A stretch of DNA of 64,000 nucleotides from Fischerella sp. JS2 (lineage in GTDB: Bacteria > Cyanobacteriota > Cyanobacteriia > Cyanobacteriales > Nostocaceae): positions 3,658,001 through 3,722,000 of the forward strand of contig NZ_CP135918.1 in NCBI RefSeq assembly GCF_032393985.1. The letters are read 5' to 3'. Shown here in pieces: positions 42,616-51,085 of the stretch. A model generated the notes under the pieces. That model searched no databases, was not told the DNA's origin, and was given only the letters and a program-made list of their open reading frames with translations. Both the position numbers and the translations under genes were made by a program. How positions within the stretch are numbered: position 1 is the stretch's first letter; every line of letters starts with the position of its first letter.

Positions 42616-43440
42616 ATGACTCCAAAAGTAGCACTACAGCCGTGTTTTTTGACTCCTAAACGTCTTCAGCCAGAATATCCCTTATTTGTATATTTGCCTG
42701 GAATGGATGGAACTGGTCAACTATTACGAACGCAAACAGCAGGCTTAGAAGCTGGTTTCGATGTCCGTTGTTTGGCAATCCCACGGGAAGATTTGACTAG
42801 TTGGGAAGTATTAACTAATAATGTGTTGGACTTGATCCATGCAGAATTAGAAAAAAGTTCCCAGCGACCAGTTTATCTATGTGGCGAATCTTTTGGGGGT
42901 TGTTTAGCTCAAAAAGTAGCTGTAGCAGCACCACATTTATTTAAAAGAATTATTTTGATTAATCCTGCTTCTAGTTTTCATCTTCGCCCATTATACGAGT
43001 GGGCGTCACAGTTTTCTTATTTAGTGCCATCATCCTGTTTTGATATTGGCGCTCTAGCTTTATTACCGTTTCTAGCAACATTATCACGTATTTCCAGAAG
43101 CGATCGCCAAGATTTGCTGAAAACAATGCGTTCTATACCTTCACAAACCGTTCTGTGGCGATTATCTTTAATTCGAGAATTCAGTGTTGATGAACAACAG
43201 TTACGTCAACTGACTCAACCTGTTTTACTAGTCGCTAGCACTCAGGATAGACTTTTACCTTCTCTGGCAGAAGCGCAAAGATTAGCTAATATTTTACCCA
43301 ACTCCAAAGTTCTGGTATTACCTGAAAGTGGACATGCTTGTTTATTAGAAACAGAGATCAACCTTTACGAAATTATGAAGGCAAATGATTTTTTGGAAAT
43401 TAGTGCTAAAGCAGCTGAGGCGATGCAAGTCGGAGGATAA
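42616..43440 (+). CDS. Alpha/beta hydrolase, lipase/esterase type
   Basis: 274-residue alpha/beta hydrolase. The nucleophile elbow is LCGESFGGCLAQKVA (Ser near residue 93), the acid is in VASTQDRLLPSLAEA and the His in LPESGHACLLETEIN. The N-terminus YPLFVYLPGMDGTGQLLRTQ carries the GMDGTG motif of phytyl ester synthase-like hydrolases. That motif and the neighbouring acyltransferase support a lipid or phytol ester role (inference). It starts at ATG 42616, at the end of short repeats. Confidence 0.88.
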   Translation: MTPKVALQPCFLTPKRLQPEYPLFVYLPGMDGTGQLLRTQTAGLEAGFDVRCLAIPREDLTSWEVLTNNVLDLIHAELEKSSQRPVYLCGESFGGCLAQKVAVAAPHLFKRIILINPASSFHLRPLYEWASQFSYLVPSSCFDIGALALLPFLATLSRISRSDRQDLLKTMRSIPSQTVLWRLSLIREFSVDEQQLRQLTQPVLLVASTQDRLLPSLAEAQRLANILPNSKVLVLPESGHACLLETEINLYEIMKANDFLEISAKAAEAMQVGG

Positions 43441-43626
43441 ATTTAGAATAATATTTAATTGTGGCAGTCCTATCTGATTTGTAAAAATAAAATTTGAGTA
43501 AAAAACCATAGAGAAGCAGAGAACACAGAAGAAGAAAAGGCGAATTATAATTATAGATTTTTTACCCACTAGGGAAGGGGTTGGGGTTATGTTCAGTCGA
43601 ACTCACAGTCAAATAATAATTCTCTT

Positions 43627-44073
43627 ATGAATTATCAAGTTGTAGAACAACTAAGTGAAATTCAAATTTCAGATTTATTAGATTTATACAAAAACGAATT
43701 CTGGAGTCAACGACGCACGCGTGAGGAAATCGAGAAGATGCTAGCAGCATCGGATATTATAATTGGATTGGTTGATGAGTGCGATTGCTTGATTGCTTTT
43801 ACTCGCGTTCTTACAGATTTTATATATAGAGCCACTGTTTATGATGTCATCGTCAAACCTAGCCATAGAAATATGGGACTTGGCTCTAAATTGATGGAAT
43901 TAGCGATCAATCATCCTAAATTATCCTCTGTAGAAGTGGTAGCTCTTTATTGTTTACCAGAGATGATGTCTTTTTATAAGCATTGGGGTTTTACCGCAGA
44001 TGTAGGTGAGTTGCAGCTGATGTTCCGTACCAATAAAATTCATCCTGAAAATACCAAAACCAGCAATAATTAA
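43627..44073 (+). CDS. GNAT family N-acetyltransferase
   Basis: 148-residue GNAT fold protein. The acetyl-CoA-binding region is VYDVIVKPSHRNMGLGSKLM (motif A, Q/RxxGxG/A as RNMGLG), with VALYCLPEMMSFYKHWGF near the end (motif B). The N-terminus is YQVVEQLSEIQISDLLDLYK. Substrate unknown. Stands alone between a hydrolase and a convergent GST; start ATG 43627. The upstream 43441-43626 holds nothing recognised. Confidence 0.87.
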   Translation: MNYQVVEQLSEIQISDLLDLYKNEFWSQRRTREEIEKMLAASDIIIGLVDECDCLIAFTRVLTDFIYRATVYDVIVKPSHRNMGLGSKLMELAINHPKLSSVEVVALYCLPEMMSFYKHWGFTADVGELQLMFRTNKIHPENTKTSNN

Positions 44074-44190
44074 TTTGTAAAGATTTAATACAGAAAAACT
44101 CTGCGTTCCTCTGCGCTAACTCCGCGTCCCTCTGCGTTTAAAAGCTATATTTATTCGCCAACAACAATACATCATTAAAATAAACTATTC

Positions 44191-44844
44191 CTAAAACTCA
44201 AAAGCAGGAATAATTTCTTGCTCAGCTTTACCAGCTTTGATCCATTCTTGCAGTGCTGGTATTGCTAAAATAGCTTCTACATAATTTTGAGCAACATTAT
44301 CTAACTGCACATCATAGATCACAAACCGCAAGACAACTGGAGCAAACATAGCATCAGCTATAGTAAATTGACCAAATAACATATCACCATTACCACCAAA
44401 CTTTTCTCGACAATCTCGCCAGATAGTAGTGATACGATCAATGTCTTTTTGTACCCCTAATGCTATCCCTTTACCAGGAAGTTTAGCACGGCAATTCATC
44501 GGCATATTCTGACGTAAATTTTGAAAACCAGAGTGCATTTCTGCACTAATACAACGAGCTATCATCCTAGTAGATTTATCTTCTGGCCACCAATTTAGAT
44601 GTAGAAATTCTTCAGCTAAATATTCACAAATAGCTAGAGAATCCCACACCTTTTGATTGCCATGTAATAAAACAGGTACTTTTCCTGATGGAGAGTATTG
44701 ACGAATTTTTGATGTAGCTTCTGGGGTATATAGCGGAATGCAAATTTCCTGGAATTCTAAACCAAATTGCTTCATCGCTAACCACGGACGCAATGACCAA
44801 GATGAATAATTTTTATTGCCAATTACAAGAGTTAAATCTGTCAT
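44191..44844 (-). CDS. Glutathione S-transferase family protein
   Basis: 217-residue GST-like protein. The N-terminal thioredoxin fold begins LTLVIGNKNYSSWSLRPWLA with a Ser-rich active-site loop, and SPSGKVPVLLHGNQKVWDSL is the G-site (cis-Pro in KVPVL; Ser in DSLAI). The C-terminal helical domain includes GQFTIADAMFAPVVLRFV (N-capping box). A role in detoxification or thiol transfer is likely; the substrate is unknown. Stand-alone gene with CTCTGCGTCC-type short repeats on both sides. Confidence 0.92.
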   Translation of the reverse strand: MTDLTLVIGNKNYSSWSLRPWLAMKQFGLEFQEICIPLYTPEATSKIRQYSPSGKVPVLLHGNQKVWDSLAICEYLAEEFLHLNWWPEDKSTRMIARCISAEMHSGFQNLRQNMPMNCRAKLPGKGIALGVQKDIDRITTIWRDCREKFGGNGDMLFGQFTIADAMFAPVVLRFVIYDVQLDNVAQNYVEAILAIPALQEWIKAGKAEQEIIPAFEF

Positions 44845-44913
44845 ATAACAATCCTTATTTCTCTGTTGCGATCTCTGCGTCCTCTGCGGCTTATCTACTT
44901 CTAAAAATTTGAA

Positions 44914-45186
44914 CTATCTATAAATTTGTTCAATCCATGCACGCATATCAGATTCAGAACCTGACATAAAAGACTTACCAGTCACAGGGTCGTATGCTTG
45001 CCAATAAATATTACCGTGACGATCCATTTTTTGCCAAACTTTTAATTCTTGATGAGCTACTAAATAATTAATTATTGTTTGCCACAATTTACGCAAGCTT
45101 TTTCTAAAAAATGAGCTGCTATTGTATCTAAATTCTAGTTCTAATTCTCTGTCATTATTTTGCAGACACATCCCATGATTTTTCAT
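44914..45186 (-). CDS. Conserved hypothetical small protein
   Basis: 90-residue protein, ATG 45186 behind AGGAG. It contains FFRKSLRKLWQTIINYLVA and a C-terminal WQKMDRHGNIYWQAYDPVTG, then SGSESDMRAWIEQIYR. I recall such small WQ.YDP.TG proteins as conserved in cyanobacteria without known function. Transcribed divergently from the LysR regulator at 45354, 167 bp apart, so it may be regulated by it (inference). Confidence 0.75.
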   Translation of the reverse strand: MKNHGMCLQNNDRELELEFRYNSSSFFRKSLRKLWQTIINYLVAHQELKVWQKMDRHGNIYWQAYDPVTGKSFMSGSESDMRAWIEQIYR

Positions 45187-45353
45187 AGAATTACTCCTGA
45201 AATGCTCATCCACAATCAAAACTCTAGCAACGCCTCACTCAACAATCAAATCATGGCTTGTATAGATTTTATAAATGTGGTTTATAGATAATAAAAATCT
45301 ATTGATACAATCTATTTGAGAAAAACAAATCAGCTTCTGTATTGGAATTACCG

Positions 45354-46244
45354 ATGAAACTCTCCCAGATTCGAGCCTTTGTTGCAGTAGCGGAGTGTGG
45401 TAACTTTAGTGAGGCAGCAAGTGAATTGCAGCTTTCTCAACCAGCAATCAGTCATGCCATTGCTACCTTAGAAGAAGAATTGGGTGTACCTCTATTTGCT
45501 AGGGGTCGCTACGGTGCAGTATTAACACCAGCAGGCGAACGGATTTTGTATCATGCTCGCACAGTTCTGCAACATTTGGAGATGATGCAAGAAGAAGCAA
45601 ATCTGCATAAAGGTTTACATGGTGGTCATGTACGCATAGCTTCTTTTCGTAGCGTCGCCACTCATTTGCTACCGCAAGTAATAGCCAAATTTCACCATCA
45701 ATTCCCAGAAATAGCTGTCACTATCATAGAACGCCTTGCTTACTTGGATGTAGAACAATCTTTACGTGAAGGACGCGCTGATATTGGTATTACCTATCTA
45801 CCTGCACCTGAAGAATTTGAAACTTGGGAAATTGTCCAGGATGAATATGTTGCTTTATTGCCACCCCATGCCAAAATAGAGAATTTCCAAATTACTTGGC
45901 AAGATTTAGCAGTTTATTCACCAGTCATGCTTAGTTGCTTACCCTGTGGACGACCTTTACATGAACATATCAGAAATTTAGCGCCCTTTTTAAATACTGC
46001 TAGCCATATTCAAGAAGACTCTACTATTGTCAGCATGGTGAATCAAGGACTTACAGCTGCTATACTCCCACGTTTAGCAGCAATACCAATTCCTCCACAA
46101 GTACAAGTATACGGTTTGCCAGTACCGCTTAAAAGAGTCATGGCCGTTGCAGTTTTATCCAACGCTTTGCACATCCCTGCGGTTTTTAAATTTTTAGAAT
46201 TGTTAAAAAAATTTGATTTTCAGAGCTTAGCTGACTCTACTTGA
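45354..46244 (+). CDS. LysR family transcriptional regulator
   Basis: 296-residue LTTR. The N-terminal winged HTH is plain: KLSQIRAFVAVAECGNFSEA and LQLSQPAISHAIATLEEELG, PLFARGRYGAVLTPAGERIL. The effector domain follows (HVRIASFRSVATHLLPQVIA, then GRADIGITYLPAPE). ATG 45354 is chosen over a TTG four codons earlier. The effector is unknown. Divergent from the small protein at 44914. A hairpin downstream (46268-46288) may end its transcript. Confidence 0.93.
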   Translation: MKLSQIRAFVAVAECGNFSEAASELQLSQPAISHAIATLEEELGVPLFARGRYGAVLTPAGERILYHARTVLQHLEMMQEEANLHKGLHGGHVRIASFRSVATHLLPQVIAKFHHQFPEIAVTIIERLAYLDVEQSLREGRADIGITYLPAPEEFETWEIVQDEYVALLPPHAKIENFQITWQDLAVYSPVMLSCLPCGRPLHEHIRNLAPFLNTASHIQEDSTIVSMVNQGLTAAILPRLAAIPIPPQVQVYGLPVPLKRVMAVAVLSNALHIPAVFKFLELLKKFDFQSLADST

Positions 46245-46267
46245 GCTTTGATGAGAGATTTTGGGGC

Positions 46268-46288
46268 TTTGAGGGAGAAACCCTCAAA
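46268..46288 (+). terminator. Hairpin downstream of LysR gene
   Basis: TTTGAGGG-AGAAA-CCCTCAAA, an eight-base perfect stem 24 bp after the stop codon. No T-run follows. The rest of 46245-46549 (305 bp) shows nothing else. Confidence 0.55.
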
Positions 46289-46549
46289 CGTAATTGTCTC
46301 CCCACTAAATGTATTGGATCTATATTGAAACGCTACAGTGTCTTGGGTTTCACCCATTTTATTTTGCGTATTACCCACTTTTTTCATTACTGTGTATCTT
46401 CCATTAGTATTATATCCATCGAATTGACGTTAATCAGCAAGGGTGGCGATCGCGTAACATACCATCAAAATTCGCCGCCCCTTCAGTACTTTCAATAAAA
46501 AGAGATAATGTTAAGACCAGTTTAAAAACACTGTTTTGGCTAGGCTTTT

Positions 46550-46810
46550 ATGTATGAACCTACAATTAGAATTAATGTCAAGTTATTTGCTGCTTATCAA
46601 GAGGCTTATGGAGTACCAGAACTGGTGTTGGAATTTCCGGAGAATACACCAGTTGTTGCAGTGCGCGATCGCTTAATTGCCGAACATCCGGAATTAAGCA
46701 AATGGCGGGATGTAACCAGGTTTGGAGTTAACTTGATATTTGTCGAACCAGATACTATTTTGCAAGACGGCGATGAGGTCGTGTTAATTCCCCCTGTTAG
46801 TGGTGGTTAA
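46550..46810 (+). CDS. MoaD/ThiS family sulfur carrier
   Basis: 86-residue ubiquitin-like protein. VKLFAAYQEAYGVPELVLEF at the N-terminus, then DEVVLIPPVSGG: the free C-terminal Gly-Gly is the thiocarboxylate attachment point, as in MoaD and ThiS. It would carry sulfur in molybdopterin synthesis or a related pathway. No moaE or other moa gene is in the window, so the exact pathway is open. Start ATG 46550. Confidence 0.9.
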   Translation: MYEPTIRINVKLFAAYQEAYGVPELVLEFPENTPVVAVRDRLIAEHPELSKWRDVTRFGVNLIFVEPDTILQDGDEVVLIPPVSGG

Positions 46811-46848
46811 TCTGGAAGAGAGGATGATTTTAACTTTTGACTTTTAAC

Positions 46849-47214
46849 TTAAAAAGCTGCCACTACACCAATCTGGCGCAGAATAAAGAACAGAATGGAG
46901 TTGATAATACTTAAGGCGATCGCTCCAATAATGGCGCTAGCAATTCCCCATCGCAGTCTGAATCCTTCTACTAGCCAAGCTGCTAAACCAAATACAATAA
47001 TGCTGCCAATCAAAGGAATTAAACCCAGACTGATAACAGCGCTAGTTGTCCTAAACCAACCAGGGAAAAGACTCCAGAAACCATTAAAAGCACCGATAAT
47101 TGCTCCTGCAATCAAAGCAATCCAAGGACTATCTATCTCAACGCCAGTAGGTAGCTTGGAGATAATTAACAAACTAATAGCAATTACCACAACAGAAATG
47201 ATAAAACCAGCCAT
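46849..47214 (-). CDS. Phage holin family membrane protein (4-TM)
   Basis: 121-residue protein made almost entirely of four hydrophobic helices (FIISVVVIAISLLIISKL, WIALIAGAIIGAFNGFWSL, VISLGLIPLIGSIIVFGLAA, IASAIIGAIALSIINSILFF). It matches the size and pattern of the phage_holin_4_2 family, which is chromosomal in many bacteria and usually not phage-linked. Function unknown. No phage genes lie nearby. Start ATG 47214. Confidence 0.82.
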   Translation of the reverse strand: MAGFIISVVVIAISLLIISKLPTGVEIDSPWIALIAGAIIGAFNGFWSLFPGWFRTTSAVISLGLIPLIGSIIVFGLAAWLVEGFRLRWGIASAIIGAIALSIINSILFFILRQIGVVAAF

Positions 47215-47376
47215 TGATACACCTCAGCAAACAATTGGGATTATCAACAGTAGACTTCTTGCAGAAGTTTGGGGAAAGGGTAAAGGTGAAGGGTTATGCA
47301 AATCAATAAAATGGCTCTGTAATTGACCTCATAAAATCACTTGTTTTGATACCGTTTTTGATGACTTTTCAGTATT

Positions 47377-47559
47377 TTAAACCTTTAATGCTAAAGTTTG
47401 TTCTAATTTCTTGAGCATAGAAGCTTCGCTATCGCTAACTCTTTTACCTCCAATACCAAGAAAACCTCCTTCTTTGACAGCATTTGCTACTTTTTCAGCG
47501 ATTGACAACACCCAAGACTTGAATGCTGATGCTTGTGCGGTTGTGACCTTGGCTGCCAA
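47377..47559 (-). CDS. Conserved C-terminal domain protein, 5' end uncertain
   Basis: 60 residues from TTG 47559: ASAFKSWVLSIAEKVANAVK and EGGFLGIGGKRVSDSEASML. The KEGGFLGIGG.RVS...E pattern is a conserved small cyanobacterial domain as far as I recall; function unknown. The same frame stays open 42 codons upstream to a stop at 47688 and reads like protein (TPEFIYRDIAYFEQVTSSL), but it has no ATG or GTG. So the true start may be a rare codon or the gene may be 5'-truncated. Confidence 0.6.
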   Translation of the reverse strand: MAAKVTTAQASAFKSWVLSIAEKVANAVKEGGFLGIGGKRVSDSEASMLKKLEQTLALKV

Positions 47560-47794
47560 ACTAGATGTAACCTGCTCAAAATAAGCGATATCCCTATAGA
47601 TAAATTCAGGGGTTTTGATTTTGTTACTATGACTTTGCTTATGGGTGCTAAAAGTAATATTCTCAATTACTTTTTCACCTTTAAGTTATTGTTGCAATAG
47701 CAGATAAGCCAGTTAAGTAAGTTAGCTCAAAAATTTAATAAAGTAGTTGTTTCCAACAGGAATTTGATGCGATCGCCAATGTATCGGACTGTTT

Positions 47795-48319
47795 TTAGCC
47801 TGTAAGGTAACTCAATTCATCTAACAGTTCTAAAAAATCTTTGACACTAATCTGAATATCTGTGGGAAAGTGACGTATAAAACTTAACCCAGTTAATCCT
47901 TCTGGGTCTGCTGCTGCAAGCACCAAGGCTGAACGGATAGCATAAAAACCATTTTGACCTGTACGTGTTTTGATAATCGCACCATATTGGCGGATGTATT
48001 CTTCTCCGATTGGAGAATACGTAAGTTGAGAAACTGCTACAGAATTAGTATTAAATTTATACAGTAATAGTTTGCGAAGACGCTGTAGTTTTTCTGGTTT
48101 AAGTCGTTTGGCGAAAAACTCAAATTCTTTTGTAATTCGACCTTCTTTGGCAAAAACCTCTAAAGATTTAACTGATAAACGTAATTTAGTAGAACTGACA
48201 GGAAAATAAATATTATCTGCGCTGATGGCAGGTTTTGGTTGGAATACTGTTACAAAAGTGCTGTAAATTACAAAGATAATTACTGAAAATATGTAAGAGG
48301 TTAATTTAAAAGGAGTCAT
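47795..48319 (-). CDS. DUF1400 domain protein, exported
   Basis: 174-residue protein with an N-terminal hydrophobic signal (YIFSVIIFVIYSTFVTVFQP) and a DUF1400 domain: LRLSVKSLEVFAKEGRITKE, then KLQRLRKLLLYKFNTNSVAV and YSPIGEEYIRQYGAIIKT, ending FPTDIQISVKDFLELLDELS. In most cyanobacteria DUF1400 is the N-terminal part of an alpha/beta hydrolase; here the hydrolase part is absent, so this is a stand-alone form. Function unknown. Start ATG 48319; it follows the AI-2E transporter gene on the same strand. Confidence 0.83.
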   Translation of the reverse strand: MTPFKLTSYIFSVIIFVIYSTFVTVFQPKPAISADNIYFPVSSTKLRLSVKSLEVFAKEGRITKEFEFFAKRLKPEKLQRLRKLLLYKFNTNSVAVSQLTYSPIGEEYIRQYGAIIKTRTGQNGFYAIRSALVLAAADPEGLTGLSFIRHFPTDIQISVKDFLELLDELSYLTG

Positions 48320-48347
48320 TATCGGTTTAAGTAGCTTTATGTATTAA

Positions 48348-49379
48348 TTATTGCGATTCTTTTGGTGCAGATTGCTGTTCTTCTAAGTTTTCTGCTCTTA
48401 ACCAAGCAGCAATCATCCCTGCAATGGGAATCGATAGAAACACACCCAGTAAACCAGCTACTCGCTCACCAATAAATAGAGCTAAAAATAGTATGACTGG
48501 ACTAATTTCTAATGCATTGCCCATAACTTTGGGACTTACAAAGTTATCTTGAATTTGCTGAAGAATTATGCTGGCAATCACAACTTCAACTGCAATTACC
48601 CAGCCTTGGGATGCCAGTATTAATAAAGTAATTGTGAGTACTGCTAGCGTTGCCCCAATACCAGGAATAGCGTCTAAAATGCCAACAACGAGTGCTAAAA
48701 ATAACGCATAGTTCACTCCCAAGATTAAGAAAACAAGAAAACTTGCAGTTGATAAGAATAGCATCAACAATAATTGTCCCCGCAAGAATCCTAAGAAACT
48801 ACACTGAAAAGTCGTGGCAAAGCGATCGCGTGACTTTACAGGAACCAACTGTAAACTATAAAACCAAAGTTTTTCGCCATCTATGAGCATATATAAACTG
48901 ATAACAGCCAGAAAAATCAATGTAAAGACGCTAGAAAAAATATTTTGAGCAATTCCTAATCCAGATACCAACCCAGTTTGCAGAGTTTGTAAAAGTTTTT
49001 CTAGATTTAAATTTCCTATAAATTCTTTAAGTGGCAGTAAATCTTGTGTTTTCAGTGCTTGAGTAATGCGATCGACTAGTCCTTGTCCTTGATAGATTAC
49101 CTCTAACCCCAAAGCAGTAACCACAGCAATTAAAATCACAACAGCGCTGAAGAAAACAATAGTAATTGCTAATCCTCGCTTAATATAACGAGACAACCAC
49201 TGCACAGGATAATTCAGCAATGCAGCAATAATAGCGGCTGTAGTAAAAATGGCAATAACGTTATAAAAGTAACTAATGAGTACGACGAGTGCCCAACCAC
49301 AGGCGAATAGTAACAACAAACGCAGCAGGATTAAAAGGTTTAGATTTTGCCAAATGCTTGGTTTTGGAGGTGGACTCAT
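48348..49379 (-). CDS. AI-2E family transporter
   Basis: 343-residue membrane protein of the AI-2E/UPF0118 family, about eight helices. Signatures are FLRGQLLLMLFLSTASFLVF, ALVVGILDAIPGIGATLAVL (the PxxG block near residue 230) and QQIQDNFVSPKVMGNALEIS, followed by GERVAGLLGVFLSIPIAGMI. Members export autoinducer-2, Na+/H+ or other small molecules; substrate not known here. ATG 49379 is used rather than a TTG eight codons earlier. It lies 28 bp upstream of the DUF1400 gene, so likely co-transcribed. Confidence 0.92.
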   Translation of the reverse strand: MSPPPKPSIWQNLNLLILLRLLLLFACGWALVVLISYFYNVIAIFTTAAIIAALLNYPVQWLSRYIKRGLAITIVFFSAVVILIAVVTALGLEVIYQGQGLVDRITQALKTQDLLPLKEFIGNLNLEKLLQTLQTGLVSGLGIAQNIFSSVFTLIFLAVISLYMLIDGEKLWFYSLQLVPVKSRDRFATTFQCSFLGFLRGQLLLMLFLSTASFLVFLILGVNYALFLALVVGILDAIPGIGATLAVLTITLLILASQGWVIAVEVVIASIILQQIQDNFVSPKVMGNALEISPVILFLALFIGERVAGLLGVFLSIPIAGMIAAWLRAENLEEQQSAPKESQ

Positions 49380-49403
49380 AATTTCATTTAAAGCGTCAGA
49401 CAA

Positions 49404-50044
49404 TTTTGGATTTTAGATTTTGGATTGATTCTACGGGTAAGTCCGCTTTCTTATACCATCAAAAAATCATGTCAGTTAAATATCAGGTTTTTTCTACAAT
49501 TGAGTTGGTAAATTTTCACACAATCATATCGTTTACCAAAATCTCAATGAAGATTATTTTGCTAAATATTGTCACTTAGATTATCCAAGAAGTTGCTGCT
49601 CGTTTCAATCTATTTTGTTCTTGATGAACAGAATTTTCTGGAAAGAAAGCAATATTGTAATAAATAATTACATCTCCCAGCTGATAATTATTGATGTTAT
49701 ATGCTTGGCTAAATTTCTATGCCAAGCTATTACTTATTATGTATATAAATATCAAAAATAAATAATAAATTTTGAGAGTGGTAATTTTTGATCTTGCATT
49801 CAGCCGTGAACTAAAGTTCCCGCTAAAAGTTAAAAGCCATTAAAACGGATTAAAATCCCTGCTCTAGTTAGCTTGAACTAACTTTAGCTATTAGCTTAAA
49901 ACTTTAGTTTTGATCTAATAGTTGGACAGGTGTAAGATATGAATTTACCTATGTTTTTAAAGGCAAAACTATCTTTTAGTCAACACATCAGGTTTAGTTT
50001 ACTGAACTTTATTGATCACTTTTGAGTCCAAAATTTACTCACTT
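49404..50044. other. Intergenic region, no gene seen
   Basis: AT-rich. It contains a dispersed repeat-like stretch around 49800-49925 (AACTAAAGTTCCCGC, AACTAACTTTAGC, ACTTTAGTTTT) but no coding frame. The part 50505-51085 after the pseudogene is likewise very AT-rich, without a recognised feature except the promoter region of the large gene. Confidence 0.5.
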
Positions 50045-50500
50045 CTACTTATTCAACGCTGTAAGCTGTCTCCACATGACTTTGGCAAGTAGGATAATCA
50101 GTAAGTTAGCGATCGCCTCTTGTTGTGATGTCTGCAACCAAGCAAGCAAGTCTGCTAATTCTGAGAAATCTAATAAAGCCTCACCTAACTCTTCCAGTTG
50201 CGTTAACGCTAAAGTTTGAATCTGCATCTGTAACTCAGGCGGAATAGTGCCAGCCCGACGATTTAGTAATCAGAGTAGAAGTGCTTATTCTCCTTCTTGG
50301 CGTCCTTCCTCCAAAATTTTGTAAATGACTGATTCTCGCATGGCTTCACCTCGAAATAACCTACAAATTAATCCTTTTTCAAACTTCAACCCTGCTAAAA
50401 GTTGTGTCCGCGCTGCGACTTCTCGACATTGTTCGATAGTCTCTATCATACTCACTTGCTTTGCAACTCGACTTAATAATTGTTCTGGATTAGTCGTATT
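50045..50500 (-). pseudogene. Rpn family (PD-(D/E)XK) protein, C-terminal remnant
   Basis: Reading frame: QLLSRVAKQVSMIETIEQCR, LLAGLKFEKGLICRLFRGEA, MRESVIYKILEEGRQEGE, TAA stop (50287-50285), ALLL, TGA stop (50272-50270), LLNRRAGTIPPELQMQIQTL, ALTQLEELGEALLDFSELAD, LLAWLQTSQQEAIANLLI. This is the C-terminal part of cyanobacterial Rpn/DUF4351 recombination-promoting nucleases. The two stops replace a Gln (CAA to TAA) and an Arg (CGA to TGA), and the nuclease domain is missing. A dead remnant. Confidence 0.85.
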
Positions 50501-51085
50501 TTAGGACTTCGACTGAAGATATTGAGTCATAAATTATACTATTTTTCAAATATTCGCTTTTTTAGAGAAGCGATCGCTCTTCATGACTTGTCATTTAATT
50601 AGTAACTATTCATCAAAAATTAACCAAATATTAATTAAAGATTAACCTATAAATATATTATCCTTTAAGTCTGCGATTTTAAACTACAATAAGCCATTAA
50701 GTGTTATTAGACAAAAATTTTCTCCTTCGTTCTCTCTTGATTATTTATGCTGTTTAAGAGGAACAGCTTTAATCTGAAAAATTGATCTGTTTTCTATTTC
50801 TTATTTAGTTTAAAATAGATGATCTCAACCGAATATTTAAGCTAAATATAGTTATATATTTTGTTTATTTTTGTCAGCATGAATAATTATTATTTCATGA
50901 GAAAATCTCGATTAACTAGTAGACTAAAAATACAAATTATCCAAACAATTACTACTTCGTAAAGAGAGGAATATAGGTACTATAAAATCTCCTGCAAGCA
51001 ACTCCCACTTGAACTTTTTCTATAACTCACTCTTTTTGAGAAATATGCAAGTACTTGGTCATATAAAGTTACGGATGCATTCACC

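Noticed and set aside
46849-47214. Prophage holin marking a prophage
   Set aside because: No other phage gene is nearby; the family is common on chromosomes.
47254-47300. Third TA|RACCTCTTGCA element (TAGACTTCTTGCAG)
   Set aside because: Only one end-like sequence is seen, with a mismatch, and no inverted partner was found nearby.
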